Notes: generated by a model from the letters alone, not told the origin. 64,000 nt of DNA from Axinella damicornis (GCA_963931865.1 OZ007511.1:3571308-3635307), one strand, 5' to 3'; counted from the first letter of the stretch, positions 1 through 10,989 are shown. Translations and numbers: made by a program.

Positions 1-1
1 T

Positions 2-3000
2 CTGTTCCATACAAGTATTACAGCCCCATTCCCAGTCCGTTCCATGGAGTGGTTGCATGAAACTCAGAGAGAGGTACAATCAGCTTGCCTTTCATTTTGA
101 ATCATCGTGACAACAGTGATACTTTTAAAACAAGTATCAGCTTCTGCATTAGAAAACTTAATATGCAGGACTTGTACATCCTGTCAAAATGTTGACTGCT
201 GCTCTCTGATCGGTCAACCAATTGCTTCCACAGGATATTGAGGATGACCTGCTATCCCAGACTGCTAAGGAAAAGGTCAGGAGGTCAACTGATATGTAGT
301 TAAATAGAAAAGTGCCAGTTCATGAACGCTGACACTTGCATGCCAAGTTAAGGGCAGGGAGGTGGAGGAGAGGGGGAGGTAGGCAAATTTCGAATTGTAG
401 CTGGAGCACTTGCGATTGTTGTGCCTTGCATAAAGTTGTATCTGGAAGTACTGATTATAGTCAGTGTGTCAGAGCCATATGGCCTCAGTAGCCATGTGAG
501 CTGAAGCAGGCCTGGTTACTGTGATTGTAGAGCTAGTGATGTCAGTTACTTGCCATCTCCCCAGCTTGGTATAAACACATCTCAATGTTGCCGTTTATCT
601 TTCTGCAGTTGAAATCCTATGAGGAAAAAATTGTCAAGAAGAAGCAAGGTAGTTCCTACATCAGTCGGTACTATGCACAATTTGGTTTGACACAACCACC
701 GGTAACTGCCGGCTTCATGCTTGTACAGCGGGGCAGTCCTGCTTTGGGCGTTCTAGTGGAGCAATCCTCAAATACTACTGGATCGATGTCGGTAGAGGAA
801 GGCCAAGCAATCTTGCAGCCAACGCCTACATCCACAAGCGGGTCATTGCAGCTGGACAGTACTCCCTCAAGTCAGCAGCTGGTCAGTACTCCCTCGGGTC
901 AGCAGCTGGACAGTACTCCCTCGGGTCAGCAGCTGGTCAGTACTCCCTCAGGCCAGCAGCTGGTCAGTACTCCCTCGGGCCAGCAGCTGGTCAGTACTCC
1001 CTCGGGCCAGCAGCTGGTCAGTACTCCCTCAGGCCAGCAGCTGGTCAGTACTCCCTCGGGCCATCAGCTGGTCAGTACTCCCTCAAGTCAGCAGTGCAGT
1101 GTGAAAGTGTCTACAACTGGAGCAACATCAAGCCGGAAAGCTTCCAAAAAGTTGAGAAAGAAAGTTATCGGGAGAAGAAAGAGAAGGAGTAGTAGGAAGT
1201 GGAGGAGGCAGAGCACATCTCTATCCTCAGATGTAGGAAGCAGTGATGAGGTGTGTACGTCCACTTCTACTAGTGCTGCTCCCACCGAGGCCTCAGTGCC
1301 GGGAGGCAGTGGGACCAGTGGCACTTCGAATGACTTTGCAGAGTTTCCAAGCTACCGCAGTGTCATAGTACCACTGCCTAAAAGCCCAGTGGTCACAGAA
1401 CTGTCACGGTTGCCCCAACAAAGATACTTGTACCAGCATCATGCTGCCATTCACCCACCTGTGTCTGTGCCTCCTCAGGTGGCAACCACTCCAGTGGTCT
1501 GTCATGCAGCCTCTCAAACTGACAAGCTCCACTCAGCTTCATTAAACCCAACGAGCTCCACGGGTTCCACAAACGCTTCAGCTACGATATATGACAAAGC
1601 CAACACATTCTTACAGCAGTATGAGAAAGGAGGCATCATAAACGACATTGCCGAATTTCCCAACTACCGTAGTTTGATAATGCCACAACGTACAAGTACG
1701 ATCCCAGCTGCTCGGTCAGCCTTGGAGTCAAAGCATCCACCAGCTACACTATCAGACCGTTCAAAGACATTCACCTCGGCTGTTGACTCCGCTCCATCAA
1801 ATCCAATGAACGCCTCATGTGCCACAGGTGCTTCAGCTACAATGAACGACAGAGCCAAACAGCAGCCTGCTGAGTTTCAAAACCATAGCATGATAGTGCC
1901 ACAACATACAAACATTATCCCAGCTGTTCAGTCAGCCTTGGTTTCGGGGCATCTGCCAACTACTTCATCAGAAATGCTCACTTCAGCTAACTCAGCTCCA
2001 TCAAACCCAGTGAGCCTCTCAGGTTACAAGAGGGTTTCAGATAACCAGCTGTCAGAGAATGACAGAGCTAACACATCCATCCAGCAGCCTACGTGTATGG
2101 TGAATGACCTTGCTGACTTTCCCAAGTTCCGTAGCATGATAGTGCCACAACGTACATTCACACAGCTGCCGGAGAATAGGTATACGCACAAGTACCCTCC
2201 AGCTTTTCCCACTACCACACAAACAAGTGTGCCTTCTCCTTCTTGCAATGCTTCTACTTCAACAGCCTCTGCAGCCATGACCCTTCCTGCTGCCATGACC
2301 CTTCCTGCTGCAACTTCCCGGCTCTACCCACACCCATCTCCTATCCTTGCTCCGGGATACCCTCCGGGCTATCATCCGATGCACTCCTTTCATCCCACTC
2401 TATCTGCTGGTGATGGTGGTCACCATGGTTACCCACCTGATTCACCTTCAAGTGCAGAGCACCGTACCGGAGTGTACAGTGCAGCCATGAACTTCAGTGT
2501 CGGTGATCAAAATCCTAGTTGTCTTGCTGTCACAACAGCGTATGTTGCCACAGGAAGCCCAGGGTCGGTTTCTCACTCACAACATCCTAGTGATCCTACT
2601 GCTGAGAGTATCACACCTTGTCCCAAATTACCGGAGCCAGTACTGCTTATTGATACTCCCACCACCGCTGACAGCGCGCGCAGTGTTCCCCAATCGACCG
2701 CTGAAAGCCAGAGTACCTCCAACATGGCTGTAGAGTCTCGGGAGATCGCATCAAAAACCATCGTGGATGAAACCACCAGCACCGGCGCCATGACGGTAGC
2801 AGTGAGTGCACTCCTTGAGCTACACAATGGAGCCTCTCTGGAAGCAGTCGACACCACTATGCCTACTCTACTGCCAGCTATATGCACACAAATGAGCAGT
2901 CTCATTGATGGAGCCTCTGCTGGAGTTCGCTATTCCATGAGCCGGATGCAGGGAACCCAAGAGGCCAGCAGTGTTACAAATACAATTGATAGCTGCCTTT

Positions 3001-4049
3001 CCTCGGCTCCCCACCTGGTGTCTGAAACCGACCGGGATGACACCGTTGTAGGTGGCACTGTTTCCACTACCCATCCTCTTTGTACAACGAATCTGGATGA
3101 CGTGGCTAAAGATAACAGTATCTCTGCACCAGCTACTAACACTGCACAGACCACCAGGACAGTGAGTGTTAGTGTAGGTAAAAGCCATCTTGTAAACACA
3201 TCGACATGTCACGCATCACTGTCAACATTTCCAAAGCCTGTCAGTAACGTAAGTGCAGTGACCGTTTCCAAGCCTGTCTCTTCTAGGTCTCGCAATTCAC
3301 CCGCTCATCAAAGGAAGAATGGGCCCAAGGTACCAACTGAGAAGACTCGTAGTAAGAGAAAAACTCCTGATTGTGGTAATGGCCTCAATCCAAGAGATTC
3401 GGCACTCAGCAAGAAGAAGCCTGAAGCCACCACAAGAGAAACGGAAGAGGACTGCTACATCTTCAAAGTGAGCAGACAACCGGTACCTCTACAAAGTCCC
3501 GAGAGTGCCTCCCCAACAACCCAGAGTGTGAAGGGAATCTCTTCCTGCCTGGATCTGGATGAGGTATCAGAGGCCTCCACGTCCAATACTCGGAAGTCGC
3601 AGACTACTGGACAGCGTAAAGGAAAACAAAAATCCGTTGGGTGCCGTATCCCAGTGGGTGAAACTTCTCAAATGAACCAACCAACAGCTGCTGTACGTGG
3701 AAAGCACCAGAAGAAGAGCAAGAGTCGGAAAAACTTGCCACAAGAAGTTACTTCTGAAATCGGAATGTCAGACCCCCAACAGTCGACCACTGCATCCCGC
3801 AGCCAGCTCAACACTGAGCCAATGGAGGGGGTTGCATCTCACTTGGGAGTAACTAGTGAAGACCTCCCCCCACCACAAGCAAGAGATAAAGATGCAGAAA
3901 CGGCACTTGTCGAGCACGAGATCGCTCCACAGAGGACCAGCAAGAGAACTGTTCCCAAAGAGCAACGTGGTTCCAGAAGTCGCAAAAGGAAAGCTAGGAG
4001 TGCGGGAGTGGGTGCAAAGACGAAGACAAAGAAGAGGAAAATTGCTTGA
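2..4049 (+). CDS. Ser/Thr-rich probable nuclear protein, 3' part (5' end outside window)
   Basis: I do not recognise this family. Exons read as <2-73, 234-275 and 609-4049, all joined in phase 0. The last exon is very large (about 1146 codons); the ATG at 585 lies upstream of the AG acceptor at 607-608 and is probably intronic. The joined N-terminal part is charged and helix-prone (reads MEWLHETQRE, then DIEDDLLSQTAKEK, then LKSYEEKIVKKK). Then follow nine 9-residue repeats (QQLVSTPSG type), a Lys/Arg cluster around 1135-1215, four copies of a conserved motif (AEFPxYRSxIVPQ type) at 1329, 1641, 1866 and 2103, and a long low-complexity Ser/Thr/Pro region. The last 80 or so codons are rich in Lys/Arg with several likely nuclear localisation signals. 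A nuclear scaffold or chromatin-associated role is inferred from composition only. The gene ends 187 bp from the stop of the convergent CARNMT1 gene. Confidence 0.7.
846..1088 (+). repeat. 27-bp coding minisatellite, nine units
   Basis: Nine in-frame 27-bp units encode the 9-mer LQLDSTPSS / QQLVSTPSG / QQLDSTPSG / HQLVSTPSS. The central five are nearly identical at DNA level, so the array is young and probably variable in copy number. Unit length is a multiple of three, so copy changes keep the frame. Confidence 0.95.
1329..2159 (+). repeat. Four diverged copies of an AEFPxYRSxIVP protein motif
   Basis: Motif starts are near 1329 (NDFAEFPSYRSVIVP), 1641 (NDIAEFPNYRSLIMPQRT), 1866 (PAEFQNHSMIVPQHT) and 2103 (NDLADFPKFRSMIVPQRT). 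Copies 2 to 4 are preceded by a DRANT/QQ-type segment and most are followed by a Pro/Ser spacer. The spacing is about 80-105 residues, so this is an old internal duplication whose short core stays conserved while spacers drift, as expected of a short linear binding motif. Confidence 0.75.
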
Positions 4050-4177
4050 AAACTAATATTGAGCAGCCACCATGATGTAATTGTAGTTACAGCTGTACTA
4101 AATCTCAGCAGCAATATTTAACCCCTTTTAAATTGTCTCTGAAGATTGTACCCATGCAAATTGACTAGTTTCATGAT

Positions 4178-4237
4178 TATTATTTGCAAGATTTGTGTAT
4201 CAGTTTTTATTATTTGCAAGATTTGTGTATCAGTTTC
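4178..4237. repeat. 30-bp tandem duplication over the CARNMT1 stop and poly(A) signal
   Basis: Two consecutive 30-bp copies start at 4178 and 4208 (each contains TATTTGCAAGATTTGTGTAT). Copy 2 overlaps the minus-strand stop codon (4236-4238). The junction creates AATAAA on the minus strand at 4207-4212, a canonical poly(A) signal about 25 nt after the stop. Confidence 0.8.
4207..4212 (-). terminator. Candidate poly(A) signal of CARNMT1
   Basis: The minus strand reads AATAAA here, 24 nt downstream of the CARNMT1 stop. The 187-bp tail-to-tail spacer must also hold the 3' end of the plus-strand gene, for which no canonical AATAAA is visible. Confidence 0.5.
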
Positions 4238-7200
4238 AGGAACATTCTTTGCCGGTCACTGATCTTTTGTCACTAGACTGACTGTGAGTTTGTTTCCTAG
4301 CAACTAAGAAGACACACTTGTAGGTCATCTGCATCATAGAGTTTGGGTTCTGGATATAGTGGGAGGGCAAGTTATGCTCCTCCCTCTGTGTGGGTGGGGA
4401 GGGATATGTGCATGAGTGAGGAGAAAATAAGAATATCAATCATTCTCATTGCTTTCGCAAATTGTGATTATAAAATATGTCATAACGGGTTGTTTCAGGA
4501 ACATTGCTGCTCACTCCAGGAATATTGCAACATCATACTGCATATGCTCAAGGGAGCTTATCAGGCACATTAATTGTTATAGGTGCTTGAGAAAACGGGT
4601 AGATCAACTGAGAGTACATCATATTGACAATTAATCTGTGGGTGCTCATTATCGTACCAGTATTTCAAAGCCAACATCCTCTTCTGCAATTCTCCGAACG
4701 TCCTCCCAGCTCAATTCAATGGAGAACTCTCCAGGCATGTCAGCATAGTGATATAGCAGGGGACCTGCAACAGATTCATTCTGTGTCTTACCCATAGTGT
4801 GTGTCTTACCCATGGTGGTGATGGTGTGTGTCTTACCCAAGCTGTGTGTCTTAACCATGGTGCGTGTGTCTTACCCAAGGTGTTACGGAATGTGTGTCTT
4901 CACTGTCTTACCGATATGGTGGTGTGTGTATTACCCAGACATAGTGTGTGTGCTTACCCAAGCTGGTGTGTCTTACCCATGGTGCGTGTGTCTTACCCAT
5001 GGTGCGTGTGTCTTACCCATGGTGCGTTTGCATGTCTTACCCATGCCCATGGTGCGTGTCTTACCCATGGTGTGTGTGTCTTACCCAAGGTGCGTGTGCA
5101 TGTCTTACCCATGCCCATGGTGCGTGTGCATGTCTTACCCATGCCCATGGTGCGTGTGTCTTACCCATGGTGCGTGTGCATGTCTTACCCATGCCCATGG
5201 TGCGTGTGTCTTACCCATGGTGCGTGTGTCTTACCCAAGGTGCATGTGTCTTACCCATGGTGCGTGTGTCTTACCCAAGGTGTGTGTGACTTACGGGATG
5301 TGTGTGTCTTCACCGTCTTATACCCGATATATCCAAGGTATGTGTGACTTTTACATGTACTGAAGGTGTGTCATTTAGAGGTAATGAGACCTAATTAGCC
5401 ATTAAGGTTGCATGACTCACCCATGTTAATCCAGAATCCACCAGGCTTTAGTATCTGGTATATCTTCTCAAGGTACTGGATGACATTGTGTGCAGTGTCA
5501 ATGAAGAAACTGCAGGCAACACAATCCCACTCTACATGAGCCAGAGAGAGAAAGAGAGAGAGGGGAGCATGAGAATCGTTGTGGGTCCAACTCCAAATCA
5601 AGTGCTGGAAGCTGCAGCAGACACGCGGCTCTAACTACACCCACAAATAGTTAACAAACCAAGTTTCTGAGGTAATGCCAAACTGTCCTAACTGAACTGA
5701 AAAGTTTGCAAAGCAAACCAAGACTTTTCCATAGCAGTTGGCTACCATGTCGACATTGCCCGCCTCGATCCTAGCCTTGGTGATATGAGAGTTTCCAGTA
5801 ATACAATACAGCAACATGGTTTCTATCGAGTAAAGCTATTGCAAGCGTCTCCGAATGACAAACTACACTCAAATTTTTTTTGTGTGCAACAACTGAACCA
5901 GGTCCATAGACCAAAGCATTCGTATTCTGCAGTTTTCTGTCAGTGAATACCACAACATTAAAGCTTGATGAATCTGTCACGGTTACTACTCTGTGTTTAT
6001 GCATATATGCTAAGCAGGGTTAAACAATTGCTTCATTCTGTCTGTCAGTCGGTCGTCAGTCTGTCAAAAATGCACTTTTCAAACAGGTTAGCTAAGGTAT
6101 TCAGATACCAGGCATTTTTTCACATTGGTTCATTGCATGGTTCCTCCATGCACCGCTTTGTCTTTGGCATGTGACCTTTCTAAACTGACGACCCTTGTGC
6201 CATGTGCCACAGTGCTAACATCAACAAACGGCACACAAGGTAATCAATACACTCTGTATTGACAAGGGATTGTGCCTAGGAGAGGTATAATGAATTTGGC
6301 TAAGGCCATGAATAGTTGAGGCATTGAATAAAATTTAACACTTGAATCACTTTACTATAAGGAAGCCCTCTGACTTGTCCAAATATGGTCTACAGGCAGA
6401 AGTGAACCTTCTTTATGGTAGAGCTCTAGGAAATCTCCGGCAGCCATGGAGAAGAGGCCATAGCACGGGAGGTTGGAGGGGTCGACGTCTGGAATCCTTA
6501 TCTCCATTGTCTACATGTGCAAAGAAAATAAGCAGCTGGATGGTAGCATGTATGCAAGACGTGAGTACATACGAATGTATGAGGTCAATTGATGCCAGTG
6601 TAAACCAGTGCATGATTAACACAGTAAACGTACTGGCTGCTTAACTTGGTATATAGGGCTGAGTGCACCCGGAACAGAAAGATAAATCCCTGTTGCATAG
6701 CGAGACTAGAACTGGGACCGCTAGGTCCACAGTCAACTACGTTAACCACTGGAACACACGATTCACAGAAGTAAATTTGTAGCTCAATCCCTTTAATTAG
6801 GAAAGGGGTGGAGTTGGATCTCACTACTGACTTGCTGTCAGGAATGTTCTGGTCTAGTGTGTGCAATGCTGATTGTGAGCTACACAGCTGGTTCTTGCAC
6901 CTGGTGGTCGTAGGACAGGTTGTTGGAAAACTGGTGGGCCCAGGGGCAGATTGTGTGCATGCAGACACCATTCATCCTACGGGGAAATGGAACATTGTGT
7001 TAAGAGTGCTTGCTATGGGCTACATCCAGCTTCTAGCTGGGAAGTGAAAGCACTTACTTTACAACTAAACTAGCCTCGTTCCCAGGCCCCGTTCGAAAAA
7101 CCGATTTTTCGGACGGGGCCTGGGAACGAGGCTAACTCATAACCTTAGTCCAATAATATACAGACAGCTGGCTGTTACAGACAGTAGGATTGGTTTCTGA

Positions 7201-8112
7201 TACTTACCCCCCTTCCTAACTGCCTCCACATAATGCTATGTATATGCACTCTACCCCTGCTGCTACGCCTTGTGGCTTAGTGACAAGAGAGTCCAACTAG
7301 TCTTCTCTGTGGATTCAATTTCGTCCTTGGCGTTCCTACCACCCACAATACAGACAGGTTACCTCACTGACATTTGACTCACTGATTCAGAATAAAATTT
7401 GATCCCAGAAGCATGAACATGCTGAACTCGTTCCCCTGGCAACTGTAGCCCTGTCTCGCCAGCTCGTAGGCAAGCCTCCCAAGGCCAGCACCTGGGACCA
7501 GAATAGACACCTCACCCGCCTCACTAGCAAAGCAAAGTTCGCAGTCACACCCATTCTCAGAAAGAACGTGAGCATTCCCATCAGAATGATCAGTTGTGTG
7601 TTTGCAACGACTCACCACTTGTCTGGCGGGAATCTGTGAACAATCTCATCAATGATCGGTTTGTAGCACATCTCCCTTTCCTTGGCACCCTGAAATATGG
7701 AGCATATACCAGTAGGTCAGAATTTGGACATTAGCCTTCCTTATTATAGGGGCACACTCTTAATCTCCCAGAAAAGTTATTTTGATGGTGCATAATGAGA
7801 TTCGTATTAATGTGACCATAAATTGGCTATGGAACTCTGGCCAATTGCCAGAAAATGACCTGTGAGTGGGCTCCCCTATATTATACTGACCACAGCAGAG
7901 GGTCTGGCCAATCAATTGCTCCTTACTCCACCCACACTGACAGACTGTCTTGTGAGTGGGCTTCCCTATAATTTATACTGACCACAGTAGAGTCTTGAGC
8001 TCAATCAATACCTCCTTACTCCAGTCTCTGAAAAACTGTTTGACGGTGGTTTTCACTTTCTCCATATCAAATGATGAAGCAGGTACAACTCTTTGCGAAG
8101 CTGTACTGCTGT

Positions 8113-8147
<35 letters not shown>

Positions 8148-8173
8148 ATGTGTGTGTGTGTGTGTGTGCGCGT

Positions 8174-8222
<49 letters not shown>

Positions 8223-10923
8223 CATGTGTGTGCGCGCACATGTGTGTGCGTGTGTGTGTGTTGTGTATGTGCATGGTGTATGCAACATTTTTACCCCATG
8301 CGCATGCGCAGCAGGGGTAGAGTGATCGGTTTATCTGTCAGTCAGTCAGTCTGTCTGTCTGTCTGTCCGTCCAAGCGGTTTGAGCAGTGAAGGCCTTGTT
8401 GAAGGCTTATTTCAGGATAGAAGTGTCAGAATTCCATAGTTGCCAAGTGTCCCGGAACGTCCGGGACAGTCCCGGAATTCTCTGTCCTGTCCCCTGTCCC
8501 GTACGGAAGGTGCTTTGTCCCGGAAAAAAATAGCAATAGGCCTGTTCTCGTTCCCAGGCTTGTTGCATGCAGTCTGGAACGGAAATTAGTGAAAGACCAC
8601 GTGCTGCAACGCTGACAAATGCGCGAGTTCAGCCTACTGTATTGTAGTCTGTACCTGTACACCTGCAGCAAAGCAACCAAGGAGGGAATGCCATTCGTGG
8701 ATGGAGGAGTTTCCAGGTATTCAACGAAGTGTAGTGCAGCTGTGCGGTGCATGCTTTGATCTTCTGCATTTCTCACGGTGTCTGACATGACTGACTAATG
8801 TGATTATATCTATGTATGGTGTGGTTATAATGTTCTTCGACCAGAGAAGTGTGTATATCTTCTTGACTGTACCCGGCCCGGGGGGGGGGGGGGGGGCACC
8901 GTTCAACCAAATGTCCCTGAAGTTGCTTTTGAAAACTTGGCAACTATGGAATTCAGAAAATACTAGTGTCTACATAACTCACAGACCAGAGATCCACTCG
9001 AGAGGCTGAAAAAGGTTGCGTGAATGTAGACGTTTAGCTGTAAAAATCGGTAGGCCCTAGCTATCTCATCGTGCATGCTGTATTAAAATGCATGAATGAT
9101 TGGCAGTTAAAAAGTCGCACATGGGGTACGTGCTGAGCACCTCTAGTTGTATGCATGTGTCCATACACAAGTTCTTAGCACAATCATCAAAATCACTGTC
9201 ATTGACTTACAAACTCCGACACCTCTGAGTTCTCAAACATGCCGACGGCACTGGACACGATGCTTTTCACAAACTCGTAGTTGGTTTCCACTGCTCTCCT
9301 GGTGCTGGCAATGTGAGCAGGAAAGTGGGGCAGCATTTTCTGGTGGGACAGGGGCAGCCCCTGGTAGTTGTCATGGAGATGCTGTACTTGTGCCAGTGCA
9401 TATGTCCTGGGTGTATGTGTGCACAAGTATATCCAAACAGTGGTTACTACAGTGCTTATAGTGCCAGGCCACTACAATAGTGTTTAGACACTTCATACTG
9501 TAGAATTTGTAGTGCCACACCCACAGTCACAACCTGGCAATGGTAGAACTCAGTGTGGTAGATTTATCACATGTATACACCATATTACACTGGCTCACGT
9601 AAGAGTATCATCCAAGTGTATGTCAGTCCTTGCTCAGGATTGTGCATTTGCATTGCACAATATTGTGGGGGTGAATCAAACATGCCACTAATACTATGCT
9701 GGATAAATCTCCGAAGTCGGAAGTGTGGTTGCTAAGCTGGTGGTTGCCTACCTGCAGTAGTGCCATGGCGACATGTTACGGCTGAGTGAACTTATAATAC
9801 ATTGTATCCTATTATAGTGTATTATAAGTTTACTCAGCCGTAACATGTCACCATGGCACTACTGCAGGTAGGCAGGCAACCACCAGCTTAGCAACCACAC
9901 TTCCGACTTCGGAGATTTTATCCAGCATGGTATTGGTGGCATGTTTGTTTCACCCCCACAGTATTGTGCAATGCAAATGCACAATCCTGAGCAAGGACTG
10001 ACATACACTTGGATGATAATCTTACGGGAGCCACGTGTAATAACAAATCAGGGCAAAACTAATCATGAGATACCTAATTTAGGTATCTCATGATTAGTTT
10101 TGCCCTGATTTGCTTCACACGATTCCAGCTTCTGTGCAAAGATTGGACTGGTTGTCTACAGCTCAAGGAATGAGCCGTTCAGATGGTCATCTCAAACAGT
10201 GGACTCACAATCCCACACACGTATACTGTTCCAACAAGCTTCAACTTGCCCAAACATCCAGTCAAACACAAATGTGTGATCCATCTTGGTAGGTTAAATA
10301 CTAGTCTCATTCGCAGGCCACACGGTAGTCTCGGTCCCAGACCCAAACCAACCCCGGAGCGGCTTGCTTCAAGTATCAAGCACGGGGAAGGAGGGTCTGG
10401 CGACTCTTGTCGTGTTTTCATGTTCTCTGCAGGAATTCATGCAGAGCCAATCATTGTGCAAATTAAAGTATGACGTGATGTAATTTATCATAATTAGTGT
10501 TTAGTGAGTATGTGATGTCTAACAGTACAGCATCAGAGTAGGTATGCATAAATCTAGCCTCCCACGCGGCCTGGGAACGAGGCTAGCATAAATCCCCCTC
10601 CCATAATTCTGAAACACTGGGGCAGTGAAGTGCTGTGTCCGGAACCCCCCTCCCTACCTTATAGCTCTGGGACTTTCCTGTGAACGATGAACTATTAAGA
10701 GAGTGAGGGATTGCCGGACACGTCCCCAGCTTGTAGATCTGTGGGTGTGGCACCTGAACTCAAGCCACGCCCACAACCAAGCTGAATCGTTACAGCAACG
10801 AACTGCTCACCGGTAATATAAGAAAGCATTGATCACTCTTTGGAAGTACTCTCGTTCTTGGCGGAATTCTTCGCTAGTGGAGTTTTGTTCAGCCTGTTGC
10901 GGATTTTCACATGATTCAGCCAT
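4236..10923 (-). CDS. CARNMT1: Carnosine N-methyltransferase (complete, 10 exons)
   Basis: This SAM-dependent enzyme methylates a histidine imidazole nitrogen of carnosine to give anserine in animals. Exons, 5' to 3' on the minus strand: 10923-10811, 9406-9211, 8113-8012, 7689-7616, 7523-7383, 6976-6901, 6510-6408, 5531-5421, 4764-4658, 4385-4236. They sum to 1173 nt, 390 residues; the vertebrate protein is about 400. Visible family blocks are [12 protein letters not shown] near the N-terminus, [17 protein letters not shown] in exon 3, the SAM-binding VPGAGLGR (about 171-178), [30 protein letters not shown] with [23 protein letters not shown] (about 270-285), [16 protein letters not shown] and the C-terminal [16 protein letters not shown]. 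Exon phases agree at every junction and junction residues align with the family without gaps. Exon 5 makes its first codon Cys where I recall Trp in vertebrates. The gene shares a divergent promoter with the hinderin-like gene. Confidence 0.95.
4785..5350. repeat. About 20-bp minisatellite filling a CARNMT1 intron
   Basis: Tandem units of about 20 bp (GTGTGTCTTACCCATGGTGC on plus, with variants carrying GTGCATGTCTTACCCATGCC) occupy most of the 656-bp intron 4765-5420. On the transcribed (minus) sense each unit contains CCATGGGTAAGAC, which matches a 5' splice-site consensus. The long Cys/Leu/Pro open frames across it are repeat artefacts. Confidence 0.9.
6000..6075. repeat. Dispersed TCTGTC-type repeat, copy 1 (diverged)
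   Basis: Text such as TAAGCAGGGTTAAACAATTG followed by CTGTCTGTCAGTCGGTC resembles copies at 8295-8375 and 46285-46375. It lies in a CARNMT1 intron. The family is unknown. Confidence 0.4.
6660..6772 (-). repeat. Candidate tRNA-derived SINE fragment
   Basis: Read on the minus strand, the sequence has a box A-like CAGTGGTTAACGTAGTTGAC and a box B-like GGTCCCAGTTCTAGTCTC at near tRNA spacing, followed by a non-tRNA body. The acceptor stem is not evident, so it is not a functional tRNA. It lies in a CARNMT1 intron. Confidence 0.45.
7071..7134. mobile_element. 64-bp foldback element, TAGCCTCGTTCCCAG family
   Basis: Near-perfect palindrome starting TAGCCTCGTTCCCAGGCC and ending with its reverse complement, with GTTCGAAAAACC / GATTTTTCGGAC in the centre. 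It lies in CARNMT1 intron 6977-7382. Confidence 0.85.
8115..8270. repeat. (TG)n/(CA)n microsatellite next to a splice acceptor
   Basis: About 150 bp of TG dinucleotides with a few CG/CA interruptions. On the CARNMT1 sense strand it is (CA)n running directly into the acceptor of exon 3, whose first base is at 8113, so the usual polypyrimidine tract is replaced by alternating CA. The open frames across it are artefacts. Confidence 0.95.
8295..8375. repeat. Dispersed TCTGTC-type repeat, copy 2
   Basis: CATGCGCATGCGCAG, then GTAGAGTGATCGGTTTATC, then runs of CTGT and CAGT. It matches 46285-46375 (GCGCGCATGCATGAAGTGG, AAGCAATCGGTTTTGTCTGT). Confidence 0.55.
9586..10042. mobile_element. Large inverted repeat (arms about 220 bp) in CARNMT1 intron 1
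   Basis: The arm from about 9586 to 9808 (CATCCAAGTGTATGTCAGTC through ACATGTTACGGCTGAGTGAA) returns as its reverse complement from about 9818 to 10042. The loop is an AT-rich stretch near 9800-9828. The arms are highly similar, so this is a recently inserted long foldback element. No coding capacity is seen. Confidence 0.9.
10045..10112. mobile_element. Short near-perfect palindrome beside the large inverted repeat
   Basis: Starts AAATCAGGGCAAAACTAATC and ends with the exact reverse complement, centred near 10078. It abuts the larger inverted repeat, suggesting nested foldback insertions. Confidence 0.85.
10302..10400. mobile_element. Degenerate foldback remnant with TAGTCTC-type termini
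   Basis: TAGTCTCATTCGCAGGCC followed by TAGTCTCGGTCCCAGACCC and AACCAACCCCGGAGCGGC. The second part matches the left arm of the intact element at 40228-40337. Confidence 0.6.
10555..10585. mobile_element. Minimal 31-bp foldback copy of the TAGCCTC family
   Basis: TAGCCTCCCACGCGG followed by CCTGGGAACGAGGCTA: only the termini remain. Confidence 0.55.
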
Positions 10924-10989
10924 ACTGCACGTCGGCAACATCAAAGGAGGATCACTTGACTCGTATGACGTCACTCGCTAGCGCGCGGG
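10924..10989. promoter_or_regulatory. Bidirectional CARNMT1 / hinderin promoter with CRE palindrome
   Basis: Only 66 bp separate the two divergent ATGs (10923 on minus, 10990 on plus). The interval holds TGACGTCA at 10966-10973, a perfect CREB/ATF site, plus a GC-rich CTAGCGCGCGG. No TATA box is seen. The 5' UTRs must be very short or start inside the opposite gene. Confidence 0.75.

Noticed and set aside
585..608. ATG at 585 as the start of the first gene
   Set aside because: A good acceptor lies at 607-608 and upstream segments 234-275 and <2-73 join in phase with open frame, so 585 is probably intronic.
4797..5363. Long Cys/Leu/Pro-rich open frames in three plus-strand frames
   Set aside because: They are translations of the 20-bp minisatellite inside a CARNMT1 intron; unit length keeps frames open without selection.
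6700..6772. Functional tRNA gene on the minus strand
   Set aside because: Box-like motifs are present but no acceptor stem pairing is evident; it looks like a SINE head.
7956..8390. Val/Cys-rich and His/Thr-rich open frames on both strands
   Set aside because: They translate the (TG)n microsatellite; only the 8012-8113 minus segment is a real exon.
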